From Pseudomonas peli (GTDB lineage Bacteria; Pseudomonadota; Gammaproteobacteria; Pseudomonadales; Pseudomonadaceae), in NCBI RefSeq assembly GCF_900099645.1, contig NZ_FMTL01000005.1, positions 62,001-126,000 on the forward strand: a stretch of DNA of 64,000 nucleotides, written 5' to 3'. This document shows positions 40,182 to 49,040 of this stretch, piece by piece. Position numbers and translations under genes: made by a program. Below the pieces are notes generated by a model. The model was not told where the DNA came from and did no database searches. It worked only from the letters and a program-made list of their open reading frames with translations. Every line of letters begins with the position of its first letter. Position 1 is the first letter of the stretch.

Positions 40182-42803
40182 TCAGGCGACGGCGCCTTCG
40201 AGGAAGTCCTGGGCGAAACGCTGCAGAACACCACCGGCCTTGTACACATGCACTTCGGCTGCAGTGTCCAACCGACAGGTCACTGGCACCTTGACCACTT
40301 CACCATTGCGGCGATTGACCACCAGGGTCAGGTCGCAGCGTGGCGACACATCACCCTGGATGCCGTAAGTCTCGGTGCCGTCCAAGCCGAGGGTCAGGCG
40401 GGTGGTGCCCGGCTTGAACTCGACCGGCAGCACGCCCATGCCCACCAGGTTGGTGCGGTGAATACGCTCGAACCCTTCGGCCGCGATCACTTCCACGCCC
40501 GCCAAGCGCACGCCCTTGGCCGCCCAGTCACGCGAGCTACCCTGGCCGTAGTCGGCGCCGGCAACGATGATCAGGTTCTGCTTGCGGTTCATGTAGGTTT
40601 CGATCGCTTCCCACATGCGCATCACCTTGCCTTCCGGTTCAACGCGGGCCAGCGAACCCTTCTTCACGACACCGTCAACCACGGCCATTTCGTTGACCAA
40701 CTGCGGGTTGGCAAAGGTGGCGCGCTGCGCGGTCAGGTGGTCACCGCGATGGGTGGCATAGGAGTTGAAGTCCTCCTCTGGCAAGCCCATTTTGTGCAGG
40801 TACTCACCGGCGGCCGAATCCAGCAGGATGGCGTTGGATGGCGACAGGTGATCAGTGGTGATGTTGTCCGGCAGGATCGCCAGCGGCAGCATGCCTTTGA
40901 GGGTGCGCTCACCGGCCAGTGCGCCTTCCCAGTAAGGCGGGCGACGGATATAGGTGCTCATCGGGCGCCAGTCGTACAGCGGGCTTTCGGCTTCGGTGAC
41001 AGTGCCCAGGTCGAACATCGGGATATAGATCTGCCGGAACTGCTCAGGCTTCACCGAGGAGGCGACGATGGCGTCGATCTCTTCGTCGCTCGGCCACAGG
41101 TCTTTGAGGGTGATCGGGTTGCCGTTCTGGTCATGACCGAGCACATCTTGCTCAATGTCAAAACGCACGGTGCCGGCAATGGCGTAGGCCACTACCAGCG
41201 GTGGCGAGGCCAGGAACGCCTGCTTGGCATACGGGTGAATGCGCCCATCAAAGTTGCGATTACCGGAGAGCACTGCGGTGGCGTAGAGGTCGCGGTCGAT
41301 GATTTCCTGCTGAATCACCGGGTCCAGCGCACCGGACATGCCATTACAAGTGGTGCAGGCGTAGGCCACAATGCCAAAACCCAGCTGTTCCAGCTCGCTC
41401 AGCAGCCCAGCCTCTTCCAGGTACAACTTGGCGACTTTCGAACCTGGCGCGAAGGACGTCTTGACCCACGGCTTGCGCAGCAATCCCAGCTGGTTGGCTT
41501 TTTTCGCCAGCAGGCCAGCCGCCACCACATTGCGCGGGTTGGAGGTGTTAGTACAGCTGGTGATGGCGGCGATGATCACGGCGCCATCCGGCATCAGGCC
41601 CTCACCCTCCTCCAGCTTGCCAGCGGCCAACTTGGCCTCGTCGGCAATCCCGCGCTCATGCAGCGCCGAGGTCGGCAGGCGCTTGTGCGGGTTGCTCGGG
41701 CCGGCCATGTTGCGCACCACGGTCGACAGGTCGAAGCTCAGCACGCGCTCATATTCAGCACTGACCAGCGCATCGGCCCACAGGCCGGTGGTTTTGGCGT
41801 AGTGCTCGACCAGCGTCACCTGCTCCGGCTCACGCCCGGTGAGCTTGAGGTAGTCGATGGTCTGCTGATCGATGTAGAACATCGCCGCCGTTGCGCCGTA
41901 CTCCGGGCACATGTTGGAGATGGTTGCACGGTCACCGATGGACAGGCTGTCTGCGCCCTCGCCGAAGAACTCGACCCAGGCCCCAACCACGCGCTCCTTG
42001 CGCAGAAACTCGGTCAGCGCCAGGACGATATCGGTGGCGGTAATCCCAGGCTGACGCTTGCCAGTCAGTTTGACGCCGACGATATCGGGCAAGCGCATCA
42101 TCGACGGCAGGCCGAGCATCACGGTCTCGGCTTCCAGGCCGCCGACACCGATGGCGATCACGCCCAACGCATCGACGTGCGGAGTGTGCGAGTCGGTGCC
42201 CACGCAGGTATCCGGAAACGCAATACCGCCACGCGCCTGAATCACCGGGCTCATTTTCTCCAGGTTGATCTGGTGCATGATGCCGTTGCCGGCCGGGATC
42301 ACGTCGACGTTCTTGAACGCCGTTTTGGTCCACTCGATAAAGTGGAAGCGGTCCTCGTTGCGGCGCTCCTCGACGGCACGGTTCTTCTCGAACGCATCCG
42401 GGTCAAAGCCGGCGAATTCCACAGCCAGGGAGTGGTCGACGATCAGTTGGGTCGGCACCACCGGATTAACCTTGGCCGGATCACCCCCTTGTTCGGCGAT
42501 GGCATCACGCAGGCCAGCCAGGTCGACCAAAGCGGTCTGGCCGAGAATGTCGTGGCACACCACCCGCGCCGGGTACCAGGGAAAATCCAGGTCCTGCTTG
42601 CGCTCGATTAGCTGCTTGAGCGCATCAGTCAGCGCTGCGGGTTCGCAGCGGCGTACCAGTTGCTCGGCCAGCACGCGGCTGGTGTAGGGCAGTTTGGCGT
42701 AGGCACCCGGGGTGATGGCATCGACCGCCTCACGGGTGTCGAAGTAATCCAGCACCGTGCCGGCCAGCGGTTTGCGGTATTGAGTGTTCACTGGGCTGCT
42801 CAT
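40182..42803 (-). CDS. acnD: Fe/S-dependent 2-methylisocitrate dehydratase AcnD
   Basis: An 873-residue aconitase-family enzyme that dehydrates 2-methylcitrate in propionate breakdown. Cluster cysteines lie in ITSCTNTSNP and YACTTCNGMSG. The swivel domain with the GSSRDWAAKG substrate loop is at the C-terminus. Linkage to prpF separates it from AcnA, since AcnD needs PrpF. The first base of its start region overlaps the prpC stop. It replaces the iron-free PrpD of enteric bacteria. Confidence 0.95.
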   Translation of the reverse strand: MSSPVNTQYRKPLAGTVLDYFDTREAVDAITPGAYAKLPYTSRVLAEQLVRRCEPAALTDALKQLIERKQDLDFPWYPARVVCHDILGQTALVDLAGLRDAIAEQGGDPAKVNPVVPTQLIVDHSLAVEFAGFDPDAFEKNRAVEERRNEDRFHFIEWTKTAFKNVDVIPAGNGIMHQINLEKMSPVIQARGGIAFPDTCVGTDSHTPHVDALGVIAIGVGGLEAETVMLGLPSMMRLPDIVGVKLTGKRQPGITATDIVLALTEFLRKERVVGAWVEFFGEGADSLSIGDRATISNMCPEYGATAAMFYIDQQTIDYLKLTGREPEQVTLVEHYAKTTGLWADALVSAEYERVLSFDLSTVVRNMAGPSNPHKRLPTSALHERGIADEAKLAAGKLEEGEGLMPDGAVIIAAITSCTNTSNPRNVVAAGLLAKKANQLGLLRKPWVKTSFAPGSKVAKLYLEEAGLLSELEQLGFGIVAYACTTCNGMSGALDPVIQQEIIDRDLYATAVLSGNRNFDGRIHPYAKQAFLASPPLVVAYAIAGTVRFDIEQDVLGHDQNGNPITLKDLWPSDEEIDAIVASSVKPEQFRQIYIPMFDLGTVTEAESPLYDWRPMSTYIRRPPYWEGALAGERTLKGMLPLAILPDNITTDHLSPSNAILLDSAAGEYLHKMGLPEEDFNSYATHRGDHLTAQRATFANPQLVNEMAVVDGVVKKGSLARVEPEGKVMRMWEAIETYMNRKQNLIIVAGADYGQGSSRDWAAKGVRLAGVEVIAAEGFERIHRTNLVGMGVLPVEFKPGTTRLTLGLDGTETYGIQGDVSPRCDLTLVVNRRNGEVVKVPVTCRLDTAAEVHVYKAGGVLQRFAQDFLEGAVA

Positions 42804-43963
42804 TATTTGCGGTCCTTGAGCGGTACAAACTTCAGGTCTTCAGGGCCTGTGTAGTTGGCGCTCGGACGAATGATCTTGCCGTCGATGCGCTGCTCGATCA
42901 CATGGCTGGACCAGCCGGAGGTGCGCGCGATCACGAACAACGGGGTGAACATGGCGGTGGGCACGCCCATCATGTGGTAACTGACGGCGCTGAACCAATC
43001 GAGGTTGGGGAACATCTTCTTGATGTCCCACATGATGGTTTCCAGACGCTCGGCGATGTCATACATCTTCATATTGCCCTGCTCAGCCGACAGCTCGCGG
43101 GCCACTTCCTTGATCACCTTGTTGCGCGGGTCCGCCACGGTGTAAACCGGGTGGCCAAAGCCGATCACCACTTCCTTCTTTTCGACCCGCGCACGGATAT
43201 CGGCCTCGGCCTCGTCCGGGGTGTCGTAGCGTTTCTGCACCTCGAAGGCCACTTCGTTGGCACCGCCATGTTTCGGGCCACGCAGCGCGCCGATACCGCC
43301 GGCGATGCAGCTGTACATATCCGAGCCAGTACCGGCGATCACCCGCGAGGTGAAAGTCGACGCATTGAACTCGTGCTCGGCATACAGGTTGAGCGAGGTG
43401 TGCATGGCGCGCACCCAGGATTCACGCGGCTTCTCGCCATGCAGCAGGTGAAGGAAATGCCCGCCGATGGAGTCGTCGTCAGTTTCCACCTCGATGCGCT
43501 TGCCGTTGTGGCTGAAGTGGTACCAGTACAGCAGCGCGGAACCCAGCGAAGCCATCAGCTTGTCGGCAATGTCACGAGCGCCAGGGTGATTGTGGTCGTC
43601 CTTTTCTGGCGACACGCAACCCATCACCGAAACAGCCGTGCGCATCACATCCATCGGATGAGCGGACGGCGGCAATTGTTCAAGCGCAACCTTCAATGCC
43701 GCCGGCAACCCGCGCAGGGCCTTGAGCTTGGCCTTGTAGCCGGCCAGTTCGGCAGCATTGGGCAGCTTGCCGTGCACCAGCAGGTGGGCGATTTCCTCGA
43801 ACTCGCAGCGGTTGGCAAAGTCCAGCACGTCATAGCCACGGTAGTGCAGGTCATTACCGGTGCGACCCACTGTGCACAGGGCAGTGTTGCCGGCAGCAGT
43901 GCCAGAGAGGGCCACGGATTTCTTCGGCTTGAAGCCTGGGGTGGTTTCCGGGGTTGCGCTCAT
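42803..43963 (-). CDS. prpC: 2-methylcitrate synthase
   Basis: A 386-residue citrate-synthase-family enzyme condensing propionyl-CoA with oxaloacetate. Catalytic residues appear in LNLYAEHEFNAST (His), GFGHPVY (His) and a late Asp region. The start MSATPETTPGFKPKK at 43963 follows GAGGAG; the upstream in-frame stretch is unlike the family. It overlaps acnD by one base and follows prpB by 31 bp. Confidence 0.96.
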   Translation of the reverse strand: MSATPETTPGFKPKKSVALSGTAAGNTALCTVGRTGNDLHYRGYDVLDFANRCEFEEIAHLLVHGKLPNAAELAGYKAKLKALRGLPAALKVALEQLPPSAHPMDVMRTAVSVMGCVSPEKDDHNHPGARDIADKLMASLGSALLYWYHFSHNGKRIEVETDDDSIGGHFLHLLHGEKPRESWVRAMHTSLNLYAEHEFNASTFTSRVIAGTGSDMYSCIAGGIGALRGPKHGGANEVAFEVQKRYDTPDEAEADIRARVEKKEVVIGFGHPVYTVADPRNKVIKEVARELSAEQGNMKMYDIAERLETIMWDIKKMFPNLDWFSAVSYHMMGVPTAMFTPLFVIARTSGWSSHVIEQRIDGKIIRPSANYTGPEDLKFVPLKDRK

Positions 43964-43994
43964 GCTTATCTCCTCAAATCCGGTTGATGCGTTG

Positions 43995-44879
43995 TTATTT
44001 TTTTGCGGCAAACAGGGCGTCGAGTTTCTGCTCGAAGGCGTGGTAGCCGATGCGGTCATAGAGTTCGGCACGGGTCTGCATCAGCTCGATCACGTCTTTC
44101 TGATGGCCGTGCTGGCGAATCGAGGTGTAGACACTTTCTGCTGCCTTGTTGGCGGCGCGGAAGGCCGACAGTGGGTAAAGCTGAATAGCCACGCCCACCG
44201 AGGCCAGTTCGTCGCGGGTGAACAACGGCGTGGCGCCGAACTCGGTGATGTTGGCCAGTACCGGGACATTCAGCGCATCGACGAAGCGCTTGTAGGTCGG
44301 CAGGTCATAGGCCGCTTCGGCGAAGATGCCGTCGGCACCGGCTTCCACGTAGCGCTGGCAGCGCTCGATCGCGGCATCCACACCTTCGGCTTGAATCGCG
44401 TCAGTGCGGGCAATCAGGAAGAAATCAGGATCGGTCTTGGCATCGGCGGCAGCGCGGACGCGGTCGACCATTTCCTCGCAGGAGACGATCTCCTTGCCCG
44501 GACGGTGACCACAACGCTTGGCACCCACCTGATCTTCGATATGCGCGGCGGCTGCGCCGGCCTTGATCAGGTTCTTTATGGTGCGCTCGATATTAAAAGC
44601 CGAAGGGCCAAAGCCGGTATCGATGTCGACCAAGAGCGGCAGGTCGCAGACGTCGGTGATACGGCGTACATCGGTGAGCACGTCATCCAGGGTGTTGATG
44701 CCCAGATCAGGCAAACCGAGGGAGCCGGCTGCCACACCGCCACCGGACAGGTAAATAGCCTTGAAACCCGCGCGCTTGGCCAACAAGGCGTGGTTGGCAT
44801 TGATCGCACCGATCACCTGCAGGGGCGACTCAATCGCAAGCGCCTGACGGAAACGCTGGCCGGGGGAAAGCTGACTCAT
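43995..44879 (-). CDS. prpB: 2-methylisocitrate lyase
   Basis: A 294-residue lyase that splits 2-methylisocitrate into pyruvate and succinate, the last step of the cycle. The signature KRCGH is present (HIEDQVGAKRCGHRPGK), and the metal-binding Asp region reads LLVDIDTGFG. It overlaps the regulator gene by 4 bases, so both are probably made from one message. Confidence 0.97.
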   Translation of the reverse strand: MSQLSPGQRFRQALAIESPLQVIGAINANHALLAKRAGFKAIYLSGGGVAAGSLGLPDLGINTLDDVLTDVRRITDVCDLPLLVDIDTGFGPSAFNIERTIKNLIKAGAAAAHIEDQVGAKRCGHRPGKEIVSCEEMVDRVRAAADAKTDPDFFLIARTDAIQAEGVDAAIERCQRYVEAGADGIFAEAAYDLPTYKRFVDALNVPVLANITEFGATPLFTRDELASVGVAIQLYPLSAFRAANKAAESVYTSIRQHGHQKDVIELMQTRAELYDRIGYHAFEQKLDALFAAKK

Positions 44880-45613
44880 GACTCACCTCGTGGTTTGGCT
44901 GTCTTTGTATGTGCGCTCACTCCTGTGCTGCTGGAGAAATGGCGCTCGATATTGCGTTTGGACGCCCCGATATGACGGCGCATCAACAACTCGGCCAATT
45001 CGCCGTCTCGGTCGGCGATGGCATCGAGAATACGGTGGTGTTCGGCAAAGGCCTGACGCGGACGATTGGGCGTCGCGGAGAACTGCAGGCGGTACATACG
45101 CACCAGTTGATACAGCTCGCCGCAGAGCATCTGGGTCAGGGTCTTGTTACCGCTGCCCTGGATAATGCGGTAATGGAAGTCAAAATCGCCTTCCTGCTGG
45201 TAGTAGCCGACGCCGGCCTTGAAGGCGGCGTCTTGCTCATGCAGATCGAGCACCGCGCGCAGCTCATCAATTTCTGCCTGACTCATGCGCTCGGCAGCCA
45301 GGCGACAAGCCATACCTTCCAGGGACTCACGAATTTCATAAAGTTCGATCAGCTCGGCGTGACTGAGCGATACCACCCGCGCGCCAATGTGCGGTACGCG
45401 CACCAGTAGACGCTGGCCTTCCAGGCGATGAATCGCTTCACGCAGCGGGCCACGGCTAATGCCATAGGTGCGCGCCAATTCAGGCTCGGAAATTTTGCTA
45501 CCGGGGGCAATCTCGCCCTTGACGATAGCCGCCTGAATACGCCGGAAAACCTGCTCAGAAAGCGTTTCAGCATCTTCCTGACTGGACTCGAGCGGCTCAA
45601 TTACATCAAGCAT
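44876..45613 (-). CDS. GntR-family (FadR subfamily) regulator of the prp operon
   Basis: A 245-residue regulator. The winged-helix DNA-binding domain has SEPELARTYGISRGPLREA, and the C-terminal FCD domain is all-helical with metal-binding His (DLHEQD, FDFHYRII, AEHHRIL). The ATG at 45613 is preferred to one at 45664: a TTGACA -35 box at 45673-45668 would place the transcript start near 45638. It is the first gene of the prp operon and probably represses it until a methylcitrate-cycle intermediate binds. Some pseudomonads annotate it as PrpR, although E. coli PrpR is unrelated. Confidence 0.88.
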   Translation of the reverse strand: MLDVIEPLESSQEDAETLSEQVFRRIQAAIVKGEIAPGSKISEPELARTYGISRGPLREAIHRLEGQRLLVRVPHIGARVVSLSHAELIELYEIRESLEGMACRLAAERMSQAEIDELRAVLDLHEQDAAFKAGVGYYQQEGDFDFHYRIIQGSGNKTLTQMLCGELYQLVRMYRLQFSATPNRPRQAFAEHHRILDAIADRDGELAELLMRRHIGASKRNIERHFSSSTGVSAHTKTAKPRGES

Positions 45614-45667
45614 ATTGTCGACACTGCGCAAATTAAGTGCCTGAAAACTACGCCCAGAAGACATAAG

Positions 45668-45696
45668 TGTCAAACAAACCGAGATTATTGTTGACA
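45668..45696. promoter_or_regulatory. Inverted repeat TGTCAA-N17-TTGACA, likely prp operator/promoter
   Basis: TGTCAA (45668-45673) and TTGACA (45691-45696) are symmetrical, extended by aCAA and TTG. Either half can be a -35 box for a divergent transcript. It lies in a 303-bp gap (45614-45916) between the GntR gene and the retropepsin-like gene; a TAGAAT at 45785-45790 may be the -10 of the latter. The rest shows nothing clear. Confidence 0.5.
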
Positions 45697-45916
45697 GTAT
45701 GCAGCACTACTTTAGTCGCCTGCAGCCGCGACCTTACTTGCATAAACGCCTATAAGCGCCTGTCACGACTGAAAAACCCCATGTTAGAATGCCACCCGTT
45801 TAACATGAGCAGAGGAATTTCTGACTGCCTGCTAGACTCCAAGCCCAGGCGCATCAAGAGCCGCTTGCGCAACCTGCATATGCTTGCCCCTTCATCAACA
45901 CCATACTTCAGGACTT

Positions 45917-46453
45917 ATGACACTAAAGCCCACCATTCTTCTGCTATGCCTGTTACTTACTCCCGGCCTGAGTTTCGCTGCGGAGAAGACAGTCTATGGG
46001 CTTAATGAATACGTCCGCTTATTCGACCTCGACCTGAAGCTTGCCGCCAAGCTCGACACTGGCGCCAAGACCGCATCACTGAGTGCTCGCGACATCAAAC
46101 GCTTCAAGCGTGATGGCGAAACCTGGGTACGCTTTTACCTGGCCATCGACGAAGCACATAGCAGCCCGATCGAACGCCCCCTGGCGCGCATCAGCAAGAT
46201 CAAACGCCGCGCAGGCGACTATGATCCACAGGAAGAAAAAACCTACACGGCACGCCCCGTGATCGAAATGGATGTGTGCATGGGCAGCAGCCTACGCACA
46301 ATTGAAGTGAACTTGACCGACCGCAGTGCTTTCCAATACCCGTTGTTGATAGGCTCCGAAGCACTCAAACGCTTTTCGGCGCTGGTCGATCCGAGTCTTA
46401 AATACGCAGCAGGTAAACCTGCTTGTGCCCCTGACGCAAACCTTGGCGAGTAA
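45917..46453 (+). CDS. Exported retropepsin-like aspartic protease family protein
   Basis: A 178-residue protein with a signal peptide (TILLLCLLLTPGLSFAA). The domain has the retropepsin-type motif KLDTGAKTASLSA, which contains the catalytic-type Asp. These proteins are often annotated as 'ATP-dependent zinc protease' because they occur next to RimK-like ligases, but the DTGA motif argues for an aspartic-type fold. AGGA precedes the ATG at 45917. It starts a three-gene operon (5- and 4-bp gaps). Confidence 0.82.
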   Translation: MTLKPTILLLCLLLTPGLSFAAEKTVYGLNEYVRLFDLDLKLAAKLDTGAKTASLSARDIKRFKRDGETWVRFYLAIDEAHSSPIERPLARISKIKRRAGDYDPQEEKTYTARPVIEMDVCMGSSLRTIEVNLTDRSAFQYPLLIGSEALKRFSALVDPSLKYAAGKPACAPDANLGE

Positions 46454-46458
46454 TTCCC

Positions 46459-47985
46459 ATGCGCTCTCTTACCCTCCATCTGAAAGTCCTGGTCATACTC
46501 CTCGTGAGCCTGGGCGTTCTGATCACGGCTTATCAGATTTTCATCCTCGGCATCCCCATGACCGAAGACGAAACTGATGACCTGTGGAACATCGACGCCA
46601 AAGTCGAGTTCCAGGCCAATCCACGCGAGCCAGTAAAGCTGCAGATGTTCGTGCCGCCGTTGGCCCAGGATTACGTCAGCCTGAATGAGAGCTTTATCTC
46701 GAATAACTACGGCGTGAGCATCAACCGCGCCGACGGCAACCGCAAAGTCACCTGGTCCGCACGTCGCGCCAGTGGCAAGCAAACTCTCTACTACCGCCTG
46801 GTGCTGACCAAGCGCTACAGCGGCGAGCAAGCCAAAGCCAAGGGGCCGATCTTCCGCGACAGCATCCCGGTTGAAGGAGCCGAGAAGATTGCTGCCGAAG
46901 CGTTGCTCGCACCTATTCGCCAGCACTCGGCGGACGTTGAAACTTTTATCAGCGAGACCATCAAGCGGGTTAACAACAGCAATGATGACAACGTCAAACT
47001 GCTGCTGGGCGGCGATGCCTCCACCCCGAACAAAGCCAAAGTAATCGAACTGCTGCTGTCCATCGCCCATGTGCCAATGGAGCGCGTACACACAATTCGC
47101 CTGGCTGCGGATATCCAGCAAAACCCAGAACTGTGGCTACGCAGCTTCAACGGCGAGAATTGGCTGTATTTTAACCCAGAAAGCGGCGAGCAAGGCTTGC
47201 CTGTTGATCGCCTGGTCTGGTGGATTGGCGATGACAACCTGGTCAACCTGGAAGGCGGCAAGCAGGCGCAAGTCAGCTTCAGCCTGAACAACAGCGAAAT
47301 GAACGCCATTCGCCTGGCCAAGCTGACCGACGAAAATACCGACGCTGACTTCCTCGAATACAGCTTGTACGGTCTGCCGCTGCAAACTCAGCAAACCTTC
47401 ATGATCATGGTGATGATCCCGATTGGCGTGCTGGTGATTCTGATCCTGCGTAACCTCGGTGGCCTGCAAACTCTGGGTACCTTCACCCCAGTTCTGATTG
47501 CCCTGGCTTTCCGTGAAACCCAGTTAGGCTTCGGCATTATCTTGTTTACCGTGATAACCGCTCTGGGTCTGTCGCTACGCTCCTACCTCGAGCACTTGAA
47601 GCTGCAGATGCTGCCAAGGCTATCGGTGGTGCTGACCTTTGTAGTGGTGCTGATTGCGGTGATCAGCTTGTTCAGCCATAAGCTGGGCCTGGAACGCGGC
47701 CTGTCCGTAGCCCTGTTCCCAATGGTAATTCTGACCATGACCATCGAGCGCCTGTCGATCACCTGGGAAGAGCGCGGCGGCGGCCATGCCTTCAAGGTCG
47801 CCATCGGCACCCTGTTCGCTGCCACCCTGGCGCACCTGCTGATGAGCGTGCCGGAGCTGAACTACTTTGTGTTCACCTTCCCGGCCGTACTGATGATTCT
47901 GGTCGGCTTCATGCTGGCGATGGGTCGCTACCGTGGCTACCGCCTGACCGAACTGTTCCGCTTCAAAGCCTTCCTCAAGGACTAA
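46459..47985 (+). CDS. Inactive-transglutaminase fused to seven-helix membrane domain
   Basis: A 508-residue protein: an N-terminal membrane anchor (about 8-30), a periplasmic region (about 35-310) with a degenerate transglutaminase-like fold, and about six or seven membrane helices (from about 315 to 495). A Cys/His/Asp triad is not evident, which fits the 'inactive' family. It lies between the retropepsin-like and the ATP-grasp genes and is probably the membrane hub of their shared pathway. Confidence 0.82.
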   Translation: MRSLTLHLKVLVILLVSLGVLITAYQIFILGIPMTEDETDDLWNIDAKVEFQANPREPVKLQMFVPPLAQDYVSLNESFISNNYGVSINRADGNRKVTWSARRASGKQTLYYRLVLTKRYSGEQAKAKGPIFRDSIPVEGAEKIAAEALLAPIRQHSADVETFISETIKRVNNSNDDNVKLLLGGDASTPNKAKVIELLLSIAHVPMERVHTIRLAADIQQNPELWLRSFNGENWLYFNPESGEQGLPVDRLVWWIGDDNLVNLEGGKQAQVSFSLNNSEMNAIRLAKLTDENTDADFLEYSLYGLPLQTQQTFMIMVMIPIGVLVILILRNLGGLQTLGTFTPVLIALAFRETQLGFGIILFTVITALGLSLRSYLEHLKLQMLPRLSVVLTFVVVLIAVISLFSHKLGLERGLSVALFPMVILTMTIERLSITWEERGGGHAFKVAIGTLFAATLAHLLMSVPELNYFVFTFPAVLMILVGFMLAMGRYRGYRLTELFRFKAFLKD

Positions 47986-47989
47986 TGCC

Positions 47990-48976
47990 ATGTTCGGTCT
48001 GATCAAGACGTGGAAAGCCCTGGAAGCCAAAGGCATCATGGGCATCAATCGGCGTAACGCGGACTACGTGCTGAAGTACAACAAACGGCACCTGTACCCG
48101 ATCGTCGATGACAAGATCATCACCAAAATGCGTGCTATCGAAGCGGGTATCGATGTGCCGGAAATGTACGGCATCATCGATACCGAAAAAGGTATCGATA
48201 ACCTGCGTGCAATCATCGGTGATCGCCCGGACTTCGTGGTCAAGCCAGCGCAAGGCGCTGGCGGTGACGGCATCCTAGTGATCGCCGATCGCTTTGAAGA
48301 GAAGTACAAAACTGTCTCAGGCAAGATCATCAGCCACGAGGAGATCGAGCATCAGATCTCCAGCATCCTGACCGGGCTCTACTCCTTGGGCGGTCACCGT
48401 GATCGCGCGCTGATCGAATACCGGGTCACACCCGACCAGATCTTCAAGAGCATCAGCTACGAAGGCGTACCAGACATTCGCATCATCGTGCTGATGGGCT
48501 ATCCAGTGATGGCCATGCTGCGCTTGCCGACGCGCCAATCCGGCGGCAAGGCCAACCTGCACCAGGGCGCTATTGGTGTCGGTGTAGACCTGGCCACCGG
48601 CGTGACCCTGCGCGGCACCTGGCTGAACAACAAGATCAGTAAGCACCCGGACACCACCAATGCGGTAGACGGTGTGCAACTGCCTAACTGGGACGGCTTT
48701 ATGAAGCTCGCCGCCGGCTGCTACGAGCTCTGCGGTTTGGGCTATATCGGCGTGGACATGGTGCTGGATCAGGACAAGGGCCCGTTGATTCTCGAACTCA
48801 ACGCCCGCCCAGGCCTGAACATCCAGATCGCCAACGACTGCGGCCTCACCCACCGCGCCCACGCAGTCGAGGCGCGTATCGCCGAACTGCAGAAAAAAGG
48901 CATCGTCGAAACCGCCGAAGAGCGCGTGCGCTTCTCGCAAGAGCTGTTTGGCCATGTCTCGATTGCGCAAATCTGA
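47990..48976 (+). CDS. RimK-like ATP-grasp ligase (alpha-L-glutamate ligase-like)
   Basis: A 328-residue cytoplasmic ATP-grasp enzyme. The nucleotide loop is KPAQGAGGDGILVI, and the metal/ATP-binding end reads LILELNARPGLNIQIAN. Family enzymes join amino acids such as glutamate to a carboxylate. The partners suggest a membrane- or envelope-linked product. It ends the operon at a strong terminator. The true substrate is unknown. Confidence 0.85.
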   Translation: MFGLIKTWKALEAKGIMGINRRNADYVLKYNKRHLYPIVDDKIITKMRAIEAGIDVPEMYGIIDTEKGIDNLRAIIGDRPDFVVKPAQGAGGDGILVIADRFEEKYKTVSGKIISHEEIEHQISSILTGLYSLGGHRDRALIEYRVTPDQIFKSISYEGVPDIRIIVLMGYPVMAMLRLPTRQSGGKANLHQGAIGVGVDLATGVTLRGTWLNNKISKHPDTTNAVDGVQLPNWDGFMKLAAGCYELCGLGYIGVDMVLDQDKGPLILELNARPGLNIQIANDCGLTHRAHAVEARIAELQKKGIVETAEERVRFSQELFGHVSIAQI

Positions 48977-48990
48977 TTGATCGCACAAAC

Positions 48991-49020
48991 AAAAAAGCCC
49001 GGACAAGTCCGGGCTTTTTT
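48991..49020. terminator. Bidirectional intrinsic terminator (ATP-grasp gene / MalM-like gene)
   Basis: AAAAAAGCCCGGAC-aa-GTCCGGGCTTTTTT between convergent genes. Confidence 0.92.
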
Positions 49021-49040
49021 ATGGCTGTTTGATTGGGTCG

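Noticed and set aside
40248..42611. Open frame of about 780 codons opposite acnD
   Set aside because: Antisense shadow of a well-conserved enzyme; composition is typical of a reversed GC-rich gene.
44876..45673. Longer start for the GntR regulator (45664 or TTG at 45673)
   Set aside because: These starts would overlap the predicted -35 box and operator, have no ribosome site and add residues unlike the family.
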